A stretch of 64,000 nt of DNA from Pseudomonas jessenii (GCF_002236115.1 NZ_NIWT01000003.1:744001-808000); one strand, 5' to 3'; shown: positions 13,268-22,922, numbered from the stretch's first letter. Notes: generated from the sequence alone by a model not told the origin. A program made the numbers and translations.

Positions 13268-13311
13268 TAAAAAAACGCCCAGCTCCGTGAGGAAACTGGG
13301 CGTTCTTTTTT
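13268..13311 (-). terminator. Intrinsic terminator after rpsI
   Basis: Stem AACGCCCAG/CTGGGCGTT with flanking A and T runs, immediately downstream (minus strand) of the rpsI stop at 13327. Confidence 0.85.
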
Positions 13312-13326
13312 GAACGTGAAAGCGAA

Positions 13327-13719
13327 TTAACGCTTCGAGTACTGCGGACGCTTACGCGCTTTACGCAGACCGACTTTCTTACGTTCAACTTCACGAGCAT
13401 CGCGGGTTACGAAGCCGGCTTTACGCAGGGCGCTGCGCAGAGTCTCGTCGTAGTCCATCAGAGCACGAGTGATGCCGTGGCGGATTGCGCCAGCCTGACC
13501 ACTCACACCACCGCCGATCACGGTGACGTAGATGTCGAACTTCTCGACGGTCTCAGTCAGCTCCAGCGGCTGACGAACTACCATGCGGGCAGTTTCGCGG
13601 CCGAAGAAGTTATCCAGCGAACGGTTGTTGATGGAGATGTTACCAGTACCCGGACGCAGGAAAACGCGTGCGGTTGCGGTCTTGCGACGGCCAGTGCCGT
13701 AATTTTGAGTCGCCGACAT
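13327..13719 (-). CDS. rpsI: 30S ribosomal protein S9
   Basis: Small-subunit protein whose C-terminal tail reaches the P-site tRNA. It has 130 residues, starts [20 protein letters not shown] and ends in the conserved basic tail [12 protein letters not shown]. It is the second gene of the rplM-rpsI operon, 14 bp after rplM. Confidence 0.99.
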   Translation of the reverse strand: MSATQNYGTGRRKTATARVFLRPGTGNISINNRSLDNFFGRETARMVVRQPLELTETVEKFDIYVTVIGGGVSGQAGAIRHGITRALMDYDETLRSALRKAGFVTRDAREVERKKVGLRKARKRPQYSKR

Positions 13720-13733
13720 AATGTACTATTCCG

Positions 13734-14162
13734 TTAAAACTTCAGTTCTTGGGGCTGCTGAGCAGTATGTGGGTGTGCAGCGCCCGCATAGACTTTCAGC
13801 TTACGGTACATGTCGCGACCCAGTGGGTTCTTAGGCAGCATGCCTTTAACCGCGGTCTCGATCACGCGCTCAGGGGCCTTGGCGATCAGCTTTTCAAAGT
13901 TGATCGACTTGATGCCGCCCGGGAAACCGGAGTGGGAGTAGTACATTTTGTCAGTGGTTTTAGCACCGGTAACACGAATCTGCTCAGCGTTGATTACGAC
14001 GATGTAGTCGCCGGTGTCAACGTGAGGAGTGTACTCAGGCTTGTGCTTGCCACGCAGACGGCTCGCGATTTCGGTGGCCAGACGACCCAGGGTCTGACCA
14101 GCAGCGTCGACGACAAACCAGTCGCGCTTTACTGTTTCCGGTTTAGCAGTAAAAGTTTTCAT
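13734..14162 (-). CDS. rplM: 50S ribosomal protein L13
   Basis: Early-assembly large-subunit protein, 142 residues, with the family segments [20 protein letters not shown] and [21 protein letters not shown] structured GC-rich leader (inverted repeat CCGCC/GGCGG-like) lies between promoter and ATG; L13 autoregulates in E. coli, but I cannot show it here. Confidence 0.99.
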   Translation of the reverse strand: MKTFTAKPETVKRDWFVVDAAGQTLGRLATEIASRLRGKHKPEYTPHVDTGDYIVVINAEQIRVTGAKTTDKMYYSHSGFPGGIKSINFEKLIAKAPERVIETAVKGMLPKNPLGRDMYRKLKVYAGAAHPHTAQQPQELKF

Positions 14163-14203
14163 TCTTTATAGCCTCAGGGGCCGCCCTGTAAATTAGACGG
14201 CGG

Positions 14204-14232
14204 ATCTTACTGAATAGTGCGTACTTTGACAA
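14204..14232 (-). promoter_or_regulatory. rplM-rpsI promoter
   Basis: On the minus strand -35 TTGTCA (14227-14232), 17-bp spacer, -10 TAAGAT (14204-14209), about 40 bp upstream of the rplM ATG. A good sigma70 match by eye. Confidence 0.65.
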
Positions 14233-14407
14233 GTCAAAGGCAGCCGGATACAGACGCTTTCGGGGGCTCGGGTCGGCGCGTCCGTTCAACGGCAAGATTC
14301 TTCGGCGGCGGCGCATCACTTCCACTGCAGAAAGAGGTGCGCAATTATGCAGATTGCGAAAAATAATTCAACCTGCTTTTATGATTGTTTTGCCCAAGGA
14401 GCACCCG

Positions 14408-15448
14408 ATGGACTATCGCCAGCTAGGCCGAACCAATCTGAACGTGAGTGCCCTCTGCCTCGGAACCATGACCTGGGGCGAGCAAAACAGCGAGGCAGAC
14501 GCCTTCGCCCAGATTGAGCGAGCCAAGAGCGCCGGGATCAACTTCATCGACACCGCCGAGATGTACCCGGTGCCACCCAAGGCCGAAACCTACGCAACCA
14601 CCGAACGCTACATCGGCAATTATTTCAAAAGCCGCGGCGATCGCGCCGACTGGATCCTGGCCAGCAAGATCGCCGGCCCCGGCAACACCATCGACTACAT
14701 CCGCGACAAAAACCTGCGCCACAACCGCCAGCACATCACCGAAGCGGTGGATGCCAGCCTCCAGCGCCTGCAGACCGACTACATCGACCTCTACCAACTG
14801 CACTGGCCGGAGCGCAGCACCAACTTCTTCGGGCAACTGGGCTACAAGCACAAGATCGAAGCCAACCTGACGCCTCTGGAGGACACCCTCGAAGCACTGG
14901 ACGAACAGGTCCGCGCCGGCAAGATCCGCCACATCGGCCTGTCCAACGAGACGCCATGGGGCACCATGCGCTTCCTGGCCCTGGCCGAAGCCCGTGGCTG
15001 GCCGCGCGCCGTGTCGATCCAGAACCCGTACAACCTGCTCAACCGCAGCTTCGAAGTCGGCCTGGCGGAAATCGCCATCCGCGAGCAATGCGGCCTGCTC
15101 GCCTATTCGCCGCTGGCGTTCGGCTTCCTGTCAGGCAAGTACGAAGGTGGCGCCCGCCCGCCAAAAGGTCGCCTGAGCCTCTACAGTCGCTTCAGCCGCT
15201 ATTTCAACCCGCAGTCGGAAGCGGCATGCAGCCGTTACGTGGCCCTGGCTCGCGAGCACGGCCTGGACCCGGCGCAAATGGCCCTGGCGTTCGTGACGCA
15301 GCAGCCATTCGTGACCAGCAACATCATTGGCGCGACGACGATGGAGCAACTGGAGAGCAACATCGCCAGTTTCGACTTGAAGCTGTCGGAGGAAGTGCTG
15401 GAAGGGATCGAGGCGATTCACAAGGATCACCCGAATCCTGCGCCTTGA
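14408..15448 (+). CDS. Aldo/keto reductase (Tas/YajO-like)
   Basis: NADPH-dependent oxidoreductase of 346 residues with a TIM-barrel fold; substrate unknown. Visible: MDYRQLGRTNLNVSALCLGT, catalytic-type DTAEMY (Asp/Tyr), the SKIAGP Lys region, then YIDLYQLHWPER and GLSNETPWG. The ATG at 14408 has AAGGAG seven bases upstream; the longer in-frame ATG at 14354 lacks a site. It resembles E. coli Tas most. It is alone in its transcription unit and is followed by a REP pair. Confidence 0.9.
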   Translation: MDYRQLGRTNLNVSALCLGTMTWGEQNSEADAFAQIERAKSAGINFIDTAEMYPVPPKAETYATTERYIGNYFKSRGDRADWILASKIAGPGNTIDYIRDKNLRHNRQHITEAVDASLQRLQTDYIDLYQLHWPERSTNFFGQLGYKHKIEANLTPLEDTLEALDEQVRAGKIRHIGLSNETPWGTMRFLALAEARGWPRAVSIQNPYNLLNRSFEVGLAEIAIREQCGLLAYSPLAFGFLSGKYEGGARPPKGRLSLYSRFSRYFNPQSEAACSRYVALAREHGLDPAQMALAFVTQQPFVTSNIIGATTMEQLESNIASFDLKLSEEVLEGIEAIHKDHPNPAP

Positions 15449-15464
15449 TTGATCTTTAAAACCA

Positions 15465-15526
15465 ATCGCGGGCAAGCCCGCTCCCACAGGTTCGGTGATA
15501 CCTGTGGGAGCGGGCTTGCCCGCGAT
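15465..15526. repeat. REP pair (GCGGGCTTGCCCGCGAT type)
   Basis: Two tightly spaced inverted units, ATCGCGGGCAAGCCCGCTCC and CTGTGGGAGCGGGCTTGCCC, between two convergent genes. This is the GGGCTTGCCC variant of the common REP core. Confidence 0.85.
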
Positions 15527-15549
15527 GGCGTCCGCCCGGTCAGCGCAAA

Positions 15550-16686
15550 TCAAAGCGACCGCGCAATAATCTCCTTCATGATCTCGTTCGTCCCGGCATA
15601 GATCCGCTGCACCCGTGCATCCGCCCATGCCCGCGCGATCGGGTACTCCCACATGAACCCGTAGCCACCGTGCAACTGCACACACTCGTCGAGCACCTTG
15701 CACTGCAGGTCGGTGCCCCAGTACTTGGCCATCGCCGCCGTCGGCACGTCGAGCTTGCCTTGCAGGTGCAGCTCCAGGCAACGGTCGACGAAAACCCGGC
15801 CGATCTGGATTTCCGTGGCCATCTCCGCCAGCTTGAACCGGGTATTCTGGAAATCCGCGATCGACTTGCCGAATGCCTTGCGCTCACGGGTGTAGTCCAG
15901 CGTCCATTGCAGCGCCGCTTCGGCTGAAGCCAGCCCGCCAATGGCCACCGTGAGGCGCTCCTGGGGCAACTCCTGCATCAGGTAGGCAAAGCCCATCCCG
16001 GCCTGGCCCAGCAGGTTTTCCTTGGGCACACGCACGTCCTGGAAGAACAGCTCCGAGGTGTCCTGGGCTTTCATTCCGACCTTCTCCAGGCGCTTGCCCT
16101 TGTCGAAGCCCGGCGTATTGGCCTCCACCAGAAACAGACTGGTACCCTTCGCGCCAGCCTTCGGATCGGTCTTGGCGACGACGATCACCAGATCGGCCAG
16201 GTAGCCGTTGGTGATAAAGGTCTTGGAGCCATTGATCACGTACTCATCGCCATCGAGCACGGCCGTGGTTTTCACCCCTTGCAGATCGGAACCGGCGCCC
16301 GGTTCAGTCATGGCGATCGCGGTTACCATCTCGCCGGACACCAGTTTCGGCAGGTATTTGTGCTTCAGCGTCTCACTGCCGTAATGCAGGATGTAGGGCG
16401 CCACGATGTCCGAGTGCAAGGAAAAACCGATGCCGGTCAGGCCAAGTCGCCCCACTTCTTCGATCACCACCGCACTGTAGAGAAAGTCCGCCCCCAGGCC
16501 GCCGTACTCTTCCGGCAAGTGCGAGCAAAGCATCCCCGCCTCCCCTGCCTTGTTCCACAGTTTGCGGTCGATATAGCCTTGTTTTTCCCATTGCCCATGG
16601 AACGGCACCGCCTCTTTTTCGAGAAACGTCCGCACGCTGTCGCGGAAAAGCTCGTGCTCGGGACTGAACAGGGTTCTGGGGATCAT
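15550..16686 (-). CDS. Acyl-CoA dehydrogenase
   Basis: FAD enzyme of fatty-acid or branched-chain acyl-CoA oxidation, 378 residues. Family motifs: ITNGYLADLVIVVAKTD-type substrate/FAD segment, AMTEPGAGSDLQG, LHGGYGFMWEYPIAR, and the C-terminal RIYAGTNEIMKEIIARSL with the catalytic-Glu region YAGTNE. Start at 16686 (MIPRTLFSPEHELFRDSV) fits the family; the longer frame upstream has no site. Chain-length specificity cannot be read from the sequence. It is divergent from the GlxA-like regulator, which may control it. Confidence 0.92.
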   Translation of the reverse strand: MIPRTLFSPEHELFRDSVRTFLEKEAVPFHGQWEKQGYIDRKLWNKAGEAGMLCSHLPEEYGGLGADFLYSAVVIEEVGRLGLTGIGFSLHSDIVAPYILHYGSETLKHKYLPKLVSGEMVTAIAMTEPGAGSDLQGVKTTAVLDGDEYVINGSKTFITNGYLADLVIVVAKTDPKAGAKGTSLFLVEANTPGFDKGKRLEKVGMKAQDTSELFFQDVRVPKENLLGQAGMGFAYLMQELPQERLTVAIGGLASAEAALQWTLDYTRERKAFGKSIADFQNTRFKLAEMATEIQIGRVFVDRCLELHLQGKLDVPTAAMAKYWGTDLQCKVLDECVQLHGGYGFMWEYPIARAWADARVQRIYAGTNEIMKEIIARSL

Positions 16687-16832
16687 GCGGCACCTTTTCT
16701 TTGTTTTTAGAAGGAGTTGACCTTCAGAGACTATGCCTCGCTTCCGATACAGGACACTGGACACATCCGACAAAAAATAAGACGATCCAGCCGTCTGGTG
16801 ACCACTTCCCCCTATAAAAATAAAGTTGAATT

Positions 16833-17828
16833 ATGTCTAACCAAGCCTCCACGCCCCTGCGGCGCGTCAGCATCCTGGCCATCGACCGGGTTTTCGCTTC
16901 CACCCTCATGCAAGCCAAGGATTTCTTCCACCTCGCCAGCCTGCGCTACGGCAAACAGCTGGGCCAGGGCCTGACACCGGCGTTCGAAACCCGCCTGGTC
17001 AGCCCCGATGGCAAACCGGTCAACACTTTCAGCGATGTGATGATTCCGGTGGATGGCGGACTGGAAAACGCCGACATCATCGTTCTTCCCGCGTTCTGGG
17101 ACGATTTCGACAACCTCAGCAAACGTTACCCGCAAATCCTGCCCTGGCTGCGCCAGCAACATGCGCGCGGTGCCGTACTGTGCGGCGAGGCCACTGGTGT
17201 TTTCTGGCTGGCCGAAGCCGGGCTGCTCAATGGCAAGGAAGCGACCACCTACTGGCGCTTCTTCAATGCCTTCGCCGAACGTTTCCCCCAGGTCCAGCTC
17301 AATCAGGACAAGCACCTGACCGATGCCGACAACCTGTACTGCGCCGGCGGCACCACCTCGGCATGCGACCTGTACATCTACCTGATCGAGCGCTTCTGCG
17401 GCGCCAACGTGTCCCAGGCCGTAGCCCGAGACATCCTCTATGAAGTGCAGCGCAGCTATTCACCGGGACGGATTGGATTCGGCGGGCAGAAGCTGCACCA
17501 GGACGTGATCATCCTGCAGATCCAGCACTGGCTCGAAGAACACTTCGCCGACAAGTTCCGTTTCGAGGACGTCGCCCGCGAACACGGCATGAGCATCCGC
17601 AACTTCATGCGCCGCTTCCAGACCGCCACCGGCGACAAGCCACTGCATTACCTGCAACGCCTGCGCATCGAAACCGCCAAGGGCTTGCTGTCCGGCAGCC
17701 GCAAGAGCATCAAGACCATCAGCTACGAGGTTGGTTATGACGATGCGAGCTTCTTTGCGCGGCTGTTCCGCCAGCACACAGAGCTGTCGCCGAACCAGTA
17801 TCGGCAGCAGTTTCAGCAGGCGGCGTAA
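16833..17828 (+). CDS. GlxA-family transcriptional regulator (DJ-1/PfpI domain + AraC HTH)
   Basis: A 331-residue regulator. The N-terminal DJ-1/PfpI-like amidotransferase domain (about residues 10-190) contains the nucleophile-elbow-like AVLCGEATGVFWLAEAG; the C-terminal AraC domain (about 215-325) ends with ISYEVGYDDASFFARLFRQH and PNQYRQQF. Related proteins control arginine, carnitine and choline catabolism, but the ligand here cannot be inferred. Divergent from the acyl-CoA dehydrogenase gene with a 146-bp shared gap. Confidence 0.9.
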   Translation: MSNQASTPLRRVSILAIDRVFASTLMQAKDFFHLASLRYGKQLGQGLTPAFETRLVSPDGKPVNTFSDVMIPVDGGLENADIIVLPAFWDDFDNLSKRYPQILPWLRQQHARGAVLCGEATGVFWLAEAGLLNGKEATTYWRFFNAFAERFPQVQLNQDKHLTDADNLYCAGGTTSACDLYIYLIERFCGANVSQAVARDILYEVQRSYSPGRIGFGGQKLHQDVIILQIQHWLEEHFADKFRFEDVAREHGMSIRNFMRRFQTATGDKPLHYLQRLRIETAKGLLSGSRKSIKTISYEVGYDDASFFARLFRQHTELSPNQYRQQFQQAA

Positions 17829-17850
17829 TCACAGGCATACAAATGCCCCC

Positions 17851-17940
17851 CTGTGGGAGCGAGCTTGCTCGCGATAGCGGCGCATCAGTCACATCAATAC
17901 TGAATGTGCCGCCGTCATCGCGAGCAAGCTCGCTCCCACA
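17851..17940. repeat. REP pair (GAGCGAGCTTGCTCGCGAT type)
   Basis: Inverted units CTGTGGGAGCGAGCTTGCTC and GAGCAAGCTCGCTCCCACA, about 45 bp apart, between two convergent genes. Confidence 0.88.
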
Positions 17941-17977
17941 CGGACTTTGGTGAGCCCAAAAGAGGTTCTTCGGCGCA

Positions 17978-18012
17978 CAAAAAAGGCCTGCATTTGCAGG
18001 CCTCTTTCATTT
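17978..18012 (-). terminator. Intrinsic terminator after zapE
   Basis: Stem AGGCCTGC-ATTT-GCAGGCCT with an A run at its left, read as a T run on the minus strand; lies just past the zapE stop. Confidence 0.8.
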
Positions 18013-18023
18013 TCCGAACTGTC

Positions 18024-19118
18024 TTACGGCTTGTGCGCCCTGGACAGGAATTCGTGGGATTGCATTTCCAGCAGTCGGCTGAGAGTACGCTGGAATTCGA
18101 AATTCAAGCGCCCGCCGGTGTAGAGATCCTTGAGCTCGACTTCAGCAGAAATGATCAGCTTCACGTTACGGTCGTAGAACTCGTCGACCATGTTGATGAA
18201 GCGTCGGGCGATGTCGTCGGTGGTGACGCTCATCTGCTCGACATCGCTGAGCAGCACGGCGTGGAAGATCTTGCCCAGTTCGATGTAGTCGTTCTGGCTG
18301 CGCGGGCCGTCGCACAGTTCACGGAAGTTGAACCAGGCCACGTCATCGCAGGTGCGCAGGGCACGGATTTCGCGGTTTTCGATCATCAGCACGTCATTTT
18401 CGACCGCTGCCGTGCATTCCGGTGTCAGTGCACGGAAGCTCTTGCGCAGGCTTTCGTTGGCGGCTTCGTCGAGTGGATAGTGGAACAGCTCGGCCTGTTC
18501 GAGGTGACGCAGACGATAGTCGACGCCGCTGTCGACGTTGACGATCTCGGTATTCTGCTTGATCAGCGCAATGGCCGGCAGGAAGCGCGCGCGTTGCAGG
18601 CCGTCCTTGTACAGGCCATCCGGCACGATGTTCGAAGTCGCGACCAGGGTTACGCCGTTCTTGAACAGTTCTTCCATCAGGGTGCCAAGGATCATGGCGT
18701 CGGTGATGTCGGAAACGAAGAATTCATCGAAGCAGATGACCCGGGCTTCGGTGGCGAAGCGCTTGGCGATGATGGTCAGCGGGTTTTTCTCGCCGCCCAG
18801 GGTTTTCATCTCTTCGTGCACGCGCTTCATGAAGCGGTGGAAGTGGGTGCGGGACTTTTCCTTGAAGGGCAGCGCTTCGAAGAAGGTGTCCACCAGGTAA
18901 GTCTTGCCGCGACCTACGCCGCCCCAGAAATACAGGCCCTTGACCGGGGTCTGATCCTTCTTGCCAAACAACTTGCCCAGCAGGCCCGGCTTGTTTTGCT
19001 CGGCCGCGACCAGGTCGTCGTACAGGCGCTGCAAATGACGCACGGCAGTTTCCTGCGCGGCGTCATGGAAGAATTCCGGGCGTTTCAGATCAGCTTGATA
19101 TCGTTCTAGGGGCGTCAT
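18024..19118 (-). CDS. zapE: Cell division protein ZapE (AFG1-like ATPase)
   Basis: P-loop ATPase that associates with the Z-ring late in division. It has 364 residues. Walker A is in WGGVGRGKTYLVDTF (about 66-80), Walker B is CFDEFFVSD, and the family segment TPLERYQADLKRPEF opens the protein. It precedes trpS's 3' end on the same strand with a 73-bp gap, and a terminator follows. Confidence 0.94.
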   Translation of the reverse strand: MTPLERYQADLKRPEFFHDAAQETAVRHLQRLYDDLVAAEQNKPGLLGKLFGKKDQTPVKGLYFWGGVGRGKTYLVDTFFEALPFKEKSRTHFHRFMKRVHEEMKTLGGEKNPLTIIAKRFATEARVICFDEFFVSDITDAMILGTLMEELFKNGVTLVATSNIVPDGLYKDGLQRARFLPAIALIKQNTEIVNVDSGVDYRLRHLEQAELFHYPLDEAANESLRKSFRALTPECTAAVENDVLMIENREIRALRTCDDVAWFNFRELCDGPRSQNDYIELGKIFHAVLLSDVEQMSVTTDDIARRFINMVDEFYDRNVKLIISAEVELKDLYTGGRLNFEFQRTLSRLLEMQSHEFLSRAHKP

Positions 19119-19191
19119 AATTCGTTAGCAAGGCAACAAAAACGGGCCGACACTGTAGCGACGACCCCGAGGAATGGCAATCAGACTTGAG

Positions 19192-20577
19192 TCAAGCTGA
19201 CTCGCTCTTACTAGATTTGAATTCGCTCTGCAGTTCGCTGATGGCTATATCACGCTCGGCAGTTGAGGAGTATTCGGGGCTGTCCGCAACGATCTGATTC
19301 CCCCCCCAGACTACAAAAACAAACGGCCCCTCTGACGAAAGCGGCTCTTCCCGTCCAATATCCAAAGCGTTTAATTTTTGAAGGCTTTTGACGATTATCC
19401 CTGCGTCTTTCGCATCCTTAAATGGTCTGGACAAAAATAATTGCTGACCGCCAGCAGAAAGGAAACGAAAGCGGAAGCTGCCATCCTCGTCACGGAAGCT
19501 GACGAAACGCGCGGCTTTCGCGACTTTCTTCTTGGTACCCTTGGCAACCTGCACCTGACTGACGAAAGAACGCAGGCCGACAGCTTCACGCAGCTCATTG
19601 AGGAACGGGGTCGCCACCGCACGGGCCTTCTTGGCGCCGTGTTGCAGGATGTCTTCCAGATCTGATGGACGCTCGATCAGTTGATGATAGCGCTCACGGG
19701 ATTCACCCAGCTCATTGTCCAACAATTCGAACAGACGGCTCTTCGCCTCGCCCCAACCCAGGCCCTGCAATAGTTCACTTCGGAACTCTTTGGTTTGCAC
19801 CGGAGTGGAGAACGCCTGGAAAAGGGTGAACAGATGCGAGCTGTCCGGGTCTTTGGCCTCACCCGGTGCCAAGGAGTCGGTAACGATCCGCGAGATCGCT
19901 TTCTTCATGTCCTTGGCGCTGGAGTACAACGGAATGGTGTTGTCGTAGCTCTTCGACATCTTGCGACCGTCAAGGCCTGGCAATGTTGCCACGCTCTCTT
20001 CGATCAGCGCTTCGGGCATGGTGAAGAACTCTTTGCCTTGACCGAACAGATGGTTGAAGCGCTGGCCGATGTCCCGCGCCATTTCCACGTGCTGGATCTG
20101 GTCGCGACCGACCGGCACCTTGTGCGCGTTGAACATCAGGATGTCCGCGGCCATCAGCACCGGGTAGCTGTAGAGGCCCATGGTGATACCCGCATCCGGG
20201 TCTTCACCGTTTTCAAGATTCTTCTCCACCGAAGCCTTGTAAGCGTGGGCGCGGTTGAGCAGGCCCTTGGCGGCGACGCAGGTCAACAGCCAGGTCAGTT
20301 CGGGGATTTCCGGGATGTCGGACTGGCGGTAGAAGGTCACGCGGTCGACATTCAGGCCACCGGCCAGCCAGGTCGCAGCGATTTCCAGACGCGAGCGCTG
20401 GATGCGCAGCGGGTCATCGCACTTGATCAGGGCGTGGTAATCCGCCAAAAAGTAGAACGAGTCGGCATTGCTGTCACGGCTGGCCAGGATCGCCGGGCGG
20501 ATGGCACCAGCGTAGTTGCCCAGGTGCGGCGTGCCGGTGGTGGTGATGCCGGTGAGGATACGGGTACGAGTCGTCAT
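19192..20577 (-). CDS. trpS: Tryptophanyl-tRNA synthetase with C-terminal YegP-like extension
   Basis: Class I aminoacyl-tRNA synthetase that charges tRNA-Trp. The first ~345 residues are the usual TrpS, with HIGH-like TPHLGNYAG and KMSKS in [13 protein letters not shown]. About 115 further residues follow and read as two YegP/DUF1508-like repeats: [20 protein letters not shown] then [18 protein letters not shown], each followed by a helix-like stretch. The 461-residue total is far longer than E. coli TrpS (334). The ATG at 20577 ([10 protein letters not shown]) is preferred over the one 24 bases upstream. It is 24 bp after the hydrolase gene. Confidence 0.95.
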   Translation of the reverse strand: MTTRTRILTGITTTGTPHLGNYAGAIRPAILASRDSNADSFYFLADYHALIKCDDPLRIQRSRLEIAATWLAGGLNVDRVTFYRQSDIPEIPELTWLLTCVAAKGLLNRAHAYKASVEKNLENGEDPDAGITMGLYSYPVLMAADILMFNAHKVPVGRDQIQHVEMARDIGQRFNHLFGQGKEFFTMPEALIEESVATLPGLDGRKMSKSYDNTIPLYSSAKDMKKAISRIVTDSLAPGEAKDPDSSHLFTLFQAFSTPVQTKEFRSELLQGLGWGEAKSRLFELLDNELGESRERYHQLIERPSDLEDILQHGAKKARAVATPFLNELREAVGLRSFVSQVQVAKGTKKKVAKAARFVSFRDEDGSFRFRFLSAGGQQLFLSRPFKDAKDAGIIVKSLQKLNALDIGREEPLSSEGPFVFVVWGGNQIVADSPEYSSTAERDIAISELQSEFKSSKSESA

Positions 20578-20601
20578 GGGTAATCGCTTGTCAGACTGCA
20601 A

Positions 20602-21231
20602 TCAATTCGAGAGACGCGGCAGGATCAGATCCTTGAGATCGGTCAGCTTGCCATGAAAAAAGTGTCCGCATTCTGCCACTTTCAGCAGCTCATGGGGACG
20701 TTCAAGCGTGTCGGACCATTGGTAAACCAGCTGCGGATCGATCACTTCGTCGGTTTCCGGCTGGATCAGGGTCAGTTCGCCCTGCTGTGGCAGTGGGTCC
20801 TGAGCGCTCAGGCGCATGACCGCCGGTGCGACCATGAATAGATGTTTGAGCGGTTCGCCCTTCGCTTCCAGACGTCCGCCAAGACTTGCTGCAACAAATC
20901 CACCGAAGGAGAAACCGAACAGGGTCAGTGGCAATTGCGGGTGCCTGGCGCGAAACCATTCGGCCACAGCCTGGGCATCATCGACTTCGCCGGTGCCCAT
21001 ATCATGTGTACCCTCACTGGCACCCACCCCGCGGTAGTTGAAACGCAAAGTAATCAAACCGGCATCACGCGCGGTGCGCTGCAGGGTCGAGACCACTTTG
21101 TTGAGCATGGTGCCGCCCTGCACCGGGTTCGGATGGCAGATCAGCGCCAGGCCACGCGCCTGCTCGTTGTCCAGGTACAGTGCTTCCAGTTGACCCACCG
21201 GGCCATCAATCACTACAGGGGTTTCACGCAT
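20602..21231 (-). CDS. Alpha/beta hydrolase (serine-hydrolase fold)
   Basis: Cytoplasmic hydrolase of 209 residues, substrate unknown. It has HPNPVQGGTMLNK-like oxyanion region, the nucleophile elbow GFSFGGFVAASLGG, an acid in VIDPQLVYQW and a final catalytic-type His in VAECGHFFHGKLTD. Start at 21231 (MRETPVVIDGPVGQLE) matches homologues; the upstream ATG belongs to a frame running into the divergent promoter. It lies 24 bp upstream of trpS and is likely co-transcribed. Confidence 0.88.
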   Translation of the reverse strand: MRETPVVIDGPVGQLEALYLDNEQARGLALICHPNPVQGGTMLNKVVSTLQRTARDAGLITLRFNYRGVGASEGTHDMGTGEVDDAQAVAEWFRARHPQLPLTLFGFSFGGFVAASLGGRLEAKGEPLKHLFMVAPAVMRLSAQDPLPQQGELTLIQPETDEVIDPQLVYQWSDTLERPHELLKVAECGHFFHGKLTDLKDLILPRLSN

Positions 21232-21375
21232 AAGCAAGGAAGGAACTCCGTGACCTCGGATCAGGTCGACTCGTCTAGCAAATTGTCTGTGGCTGTCTAT
21301 TGCGAGTGAATCGCGGTATACAGCGCAGGTTCGAGCCGTTAACGTAAAGCAAAGCCGTTTATAGAGGAAGGACTC

Positions 21376-21810
21376 GTGGAACACTCGCTCTTAGTTTGGT
21401 TGTTACCGACTCTTGCCCTGGTTGTGGGTGTCGCCATTGGGTTCCTGATCGCTCGCGTTGCACCGAACGCCGCGCCCAGCCGCACGCAGCGTCAGCTGGA
21501 CGATATTCAGGAACGTTTCGACAGTTATCAGAACGAGGTGGTGACCCACTTCAACAGCACCGCGACACTGGTCAAGAAACTGACTCAGAGCTATCAGGAA
21601 GTGCAGGACCATCTCGCCGAGGGCGCCAACCGCCTGGCCCTGGACGAACAGACTCGCCAACGCCTGCTGGCTTCCCTGCACGCCGACGCGGCGCAGGCAC
21701 CCCGTGAACGCCTGACGCCACCGCGCGATCAGGAGCCGCCTCGCGACTACGCACCTAAAGCCCCGAACTCGCCGGGCATGCTCGATGAGCATTATGGCCT
21801 GAAGAAGTAA
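21376..21810 (+). CDS. zapG: YhcB/DUF1043 family inner-membrane protein (ZapG)
   Basis: Bitopic inner-membrane protein linked to division and cell-envelope growth. It has 144 residues: one N-terminal helix (LLVWLLPTLALVVGVAIGFL), then a cytoplasmic coiled coil (RTQRQLDDIQERFDSYQNEV) and a Pro/Arg-rich tail. Start is GTG with GGAAGGA upstream. A strong terminator follows. Symbol given by family; E. coli calls it yhcB/zapG. Confidence 0.88.
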   Translation: MEHSLLVWLLPTLALVVGVAIGFLIARVAPNAAPSRTQRQLDDIQERFDSYQNEVVTHFNSTATLVKKLTQSYQEVQDHLAEGANRLALDEQTRQRLLASLHADAAQAPRERLTPPRDQEPPRDYAPKAPNSPGMLDEHYGLKK

Positions 21811-21827
21811 TCAGCTTTCGCGCCATA

Positions 21828-21868
21828 CAAAAAGCCCCCGGACTTTCACTGGTCCGGGGGCTTTTTTG
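21828..21868 (+). terminator. Intrinsic terminator after zapG
   Basis: Perfect stem AGCCCCCGGAC/GTCCGGGGGCT followed by a T run. Confidence 0.9.
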
Positions 21869-21909
21869 TTTCTGTCTGTTCCAGATTTCTGCTGCCTGGC
21901 CTGGCCTCT

Positions 21910-21998
21910 TCGCGGGCAAGCCCGCTCCCACAATGGTCGATGTCGTACACAAAATCTGCATCCAACACATGACCTGTAGGAACGGGCTTGCCCGCGAA
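21910..21998. repeat. REP pair (GCGGGCTTGCCCGCGA type)
   Basis: Inverted units TCGCGGGCAAGCCCGCTCCC and GGAACGGGCTTGCCCGCGA about 45 bp apart, between convergent zapG and the OmpA-type gene. Confidence 0.85.
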
Positions 21999-22016
21999 GG
22001 GGCCGGAACTGACGAC

Positions 22017-22060
22017 AAAAAAAGCCCGCCCGATCCGTAGAAGATCGAGCGGGCTTTTCT
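22017..22060 (-). terminator. Intrinsic terminator after the OmpA-family gene
   Basis: Stem AAGCCCGC-CGATC / GATC-GAGCGGGCTT with A and T runs on the two sides; lies just beyond the minus-strand stop at 22084. Confidence 0.8.
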
Positions 22061-22083
22061 ACGCCTGGGGTTCAATCAGACGA

Positions 22084-22818
22084 TCAAGGGTACTGCTGAA
22101 CCTGACCTTGCTGCTGACCACCATACTGCTGGCCCGGAATCGCCTTGAGGTTGACCTCTACACGGCGGTTCTGCGCCCGGCCATTGGCGTCGCCGTTGTT
22201 GGCAACCGGGCTATCCGGACCGGCGCCACGGGCGCTCAGATTGGCACCGCTGACACCTTGCGAGGTCAGGTAGGTTGCCACGCTCTGGGCGCGACGCTGG
22301 GACAGGTCCATGTTGTGCTGGCGGCTGCCGGTGCTGTCGGTATAGCCGACGATCTCGATCTGGTTCTGGTTGAACTCTTTGAGCGAGCCCGCCAGGTTGT
22401 TCAGCGGCTGATAGAAGCTTGGGGCAATGTTCGCCGAATCGGTAGCGAACGTGATGTTGCCCGGCATGATCAGCTTGATCTGGTCGCCCTGGCGTTGCAC
22501 TTCAACACCGGTGTTGGCCATGCTGGCGCGCAGCTTTTTCTCTTGCTGATCGGCGTAGTAACCGTAACCGGCGGCGGAAGCACCGACCACCGCAGCACCG
22601 ATCAGTGCGCCCTTGCCACGGTTATCGTGGTTGATCGCAGCACCGGCCAGCGCACCGGCCAGAGCGCCGAGGCCACCGTATTTCGCGGTTTTGCTCATGC
22701 CTTGGGAGCTGCCATCCGCCTGACCCTGCGGCTGACCGTCATAAGGGTTGGGCGAGGCACAGCCGGACAGTACGGCCACGGCAGTAGCGACAATCATCAA
22801 ACGACGCATGGTGAACAT
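22084..22818 (-). CDS. OmpA-family outer-membrane lipoprotein
   Basis: A 244-residue lipoprotein: signal peptide ending VLSGC (Cys20), a Gly/Ala-rich glycine-zipper stretch (GGLGALAGALAGAAINHDNR) that may insert into membrane, and a C-terminal OmpA peptidoglycan-binding domain with IEIVGYTDSTGSRQHNMDLS and NRRVEVNLKA. It resembles E. coli YiaD. The first ATG is used because AGGAGC lies six bases before it. It probably tethers outer membrane to peptidoglycan. Confidence 0.92.
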   Translation of the reverse strand: MFTMRRLMIVATAVAVLSGCASPNPYDGQPQGQADGSSQGMSKTAKYGGLGALAGALAGAAINHDNRGKGALIGAAVVGASAAGYGYYADQQEKKLRASMANTGVEVQRQGDQIKLIMPGNITFATDSANIAPSFYQPLNNLAGSLKEFNQNQIEIVGYTDSTGSRQHNMDLSQRRAQSVATYLTSQGVSGANLSARGAGPDSPVANNGDANGRAQNRRVEVNLKAIPGQQYGGQQQGQVQQYP

Positions 22819-22922
22819 GTAAAGCTCCTACTTTTTTTGCATTCTGTGGTGCAACGGACCAAGGCATCAGCCTTTGCGGGCGTTGGATCATGTTAACGGG
22901 TAAAAATTCCGAATGTTACAAA

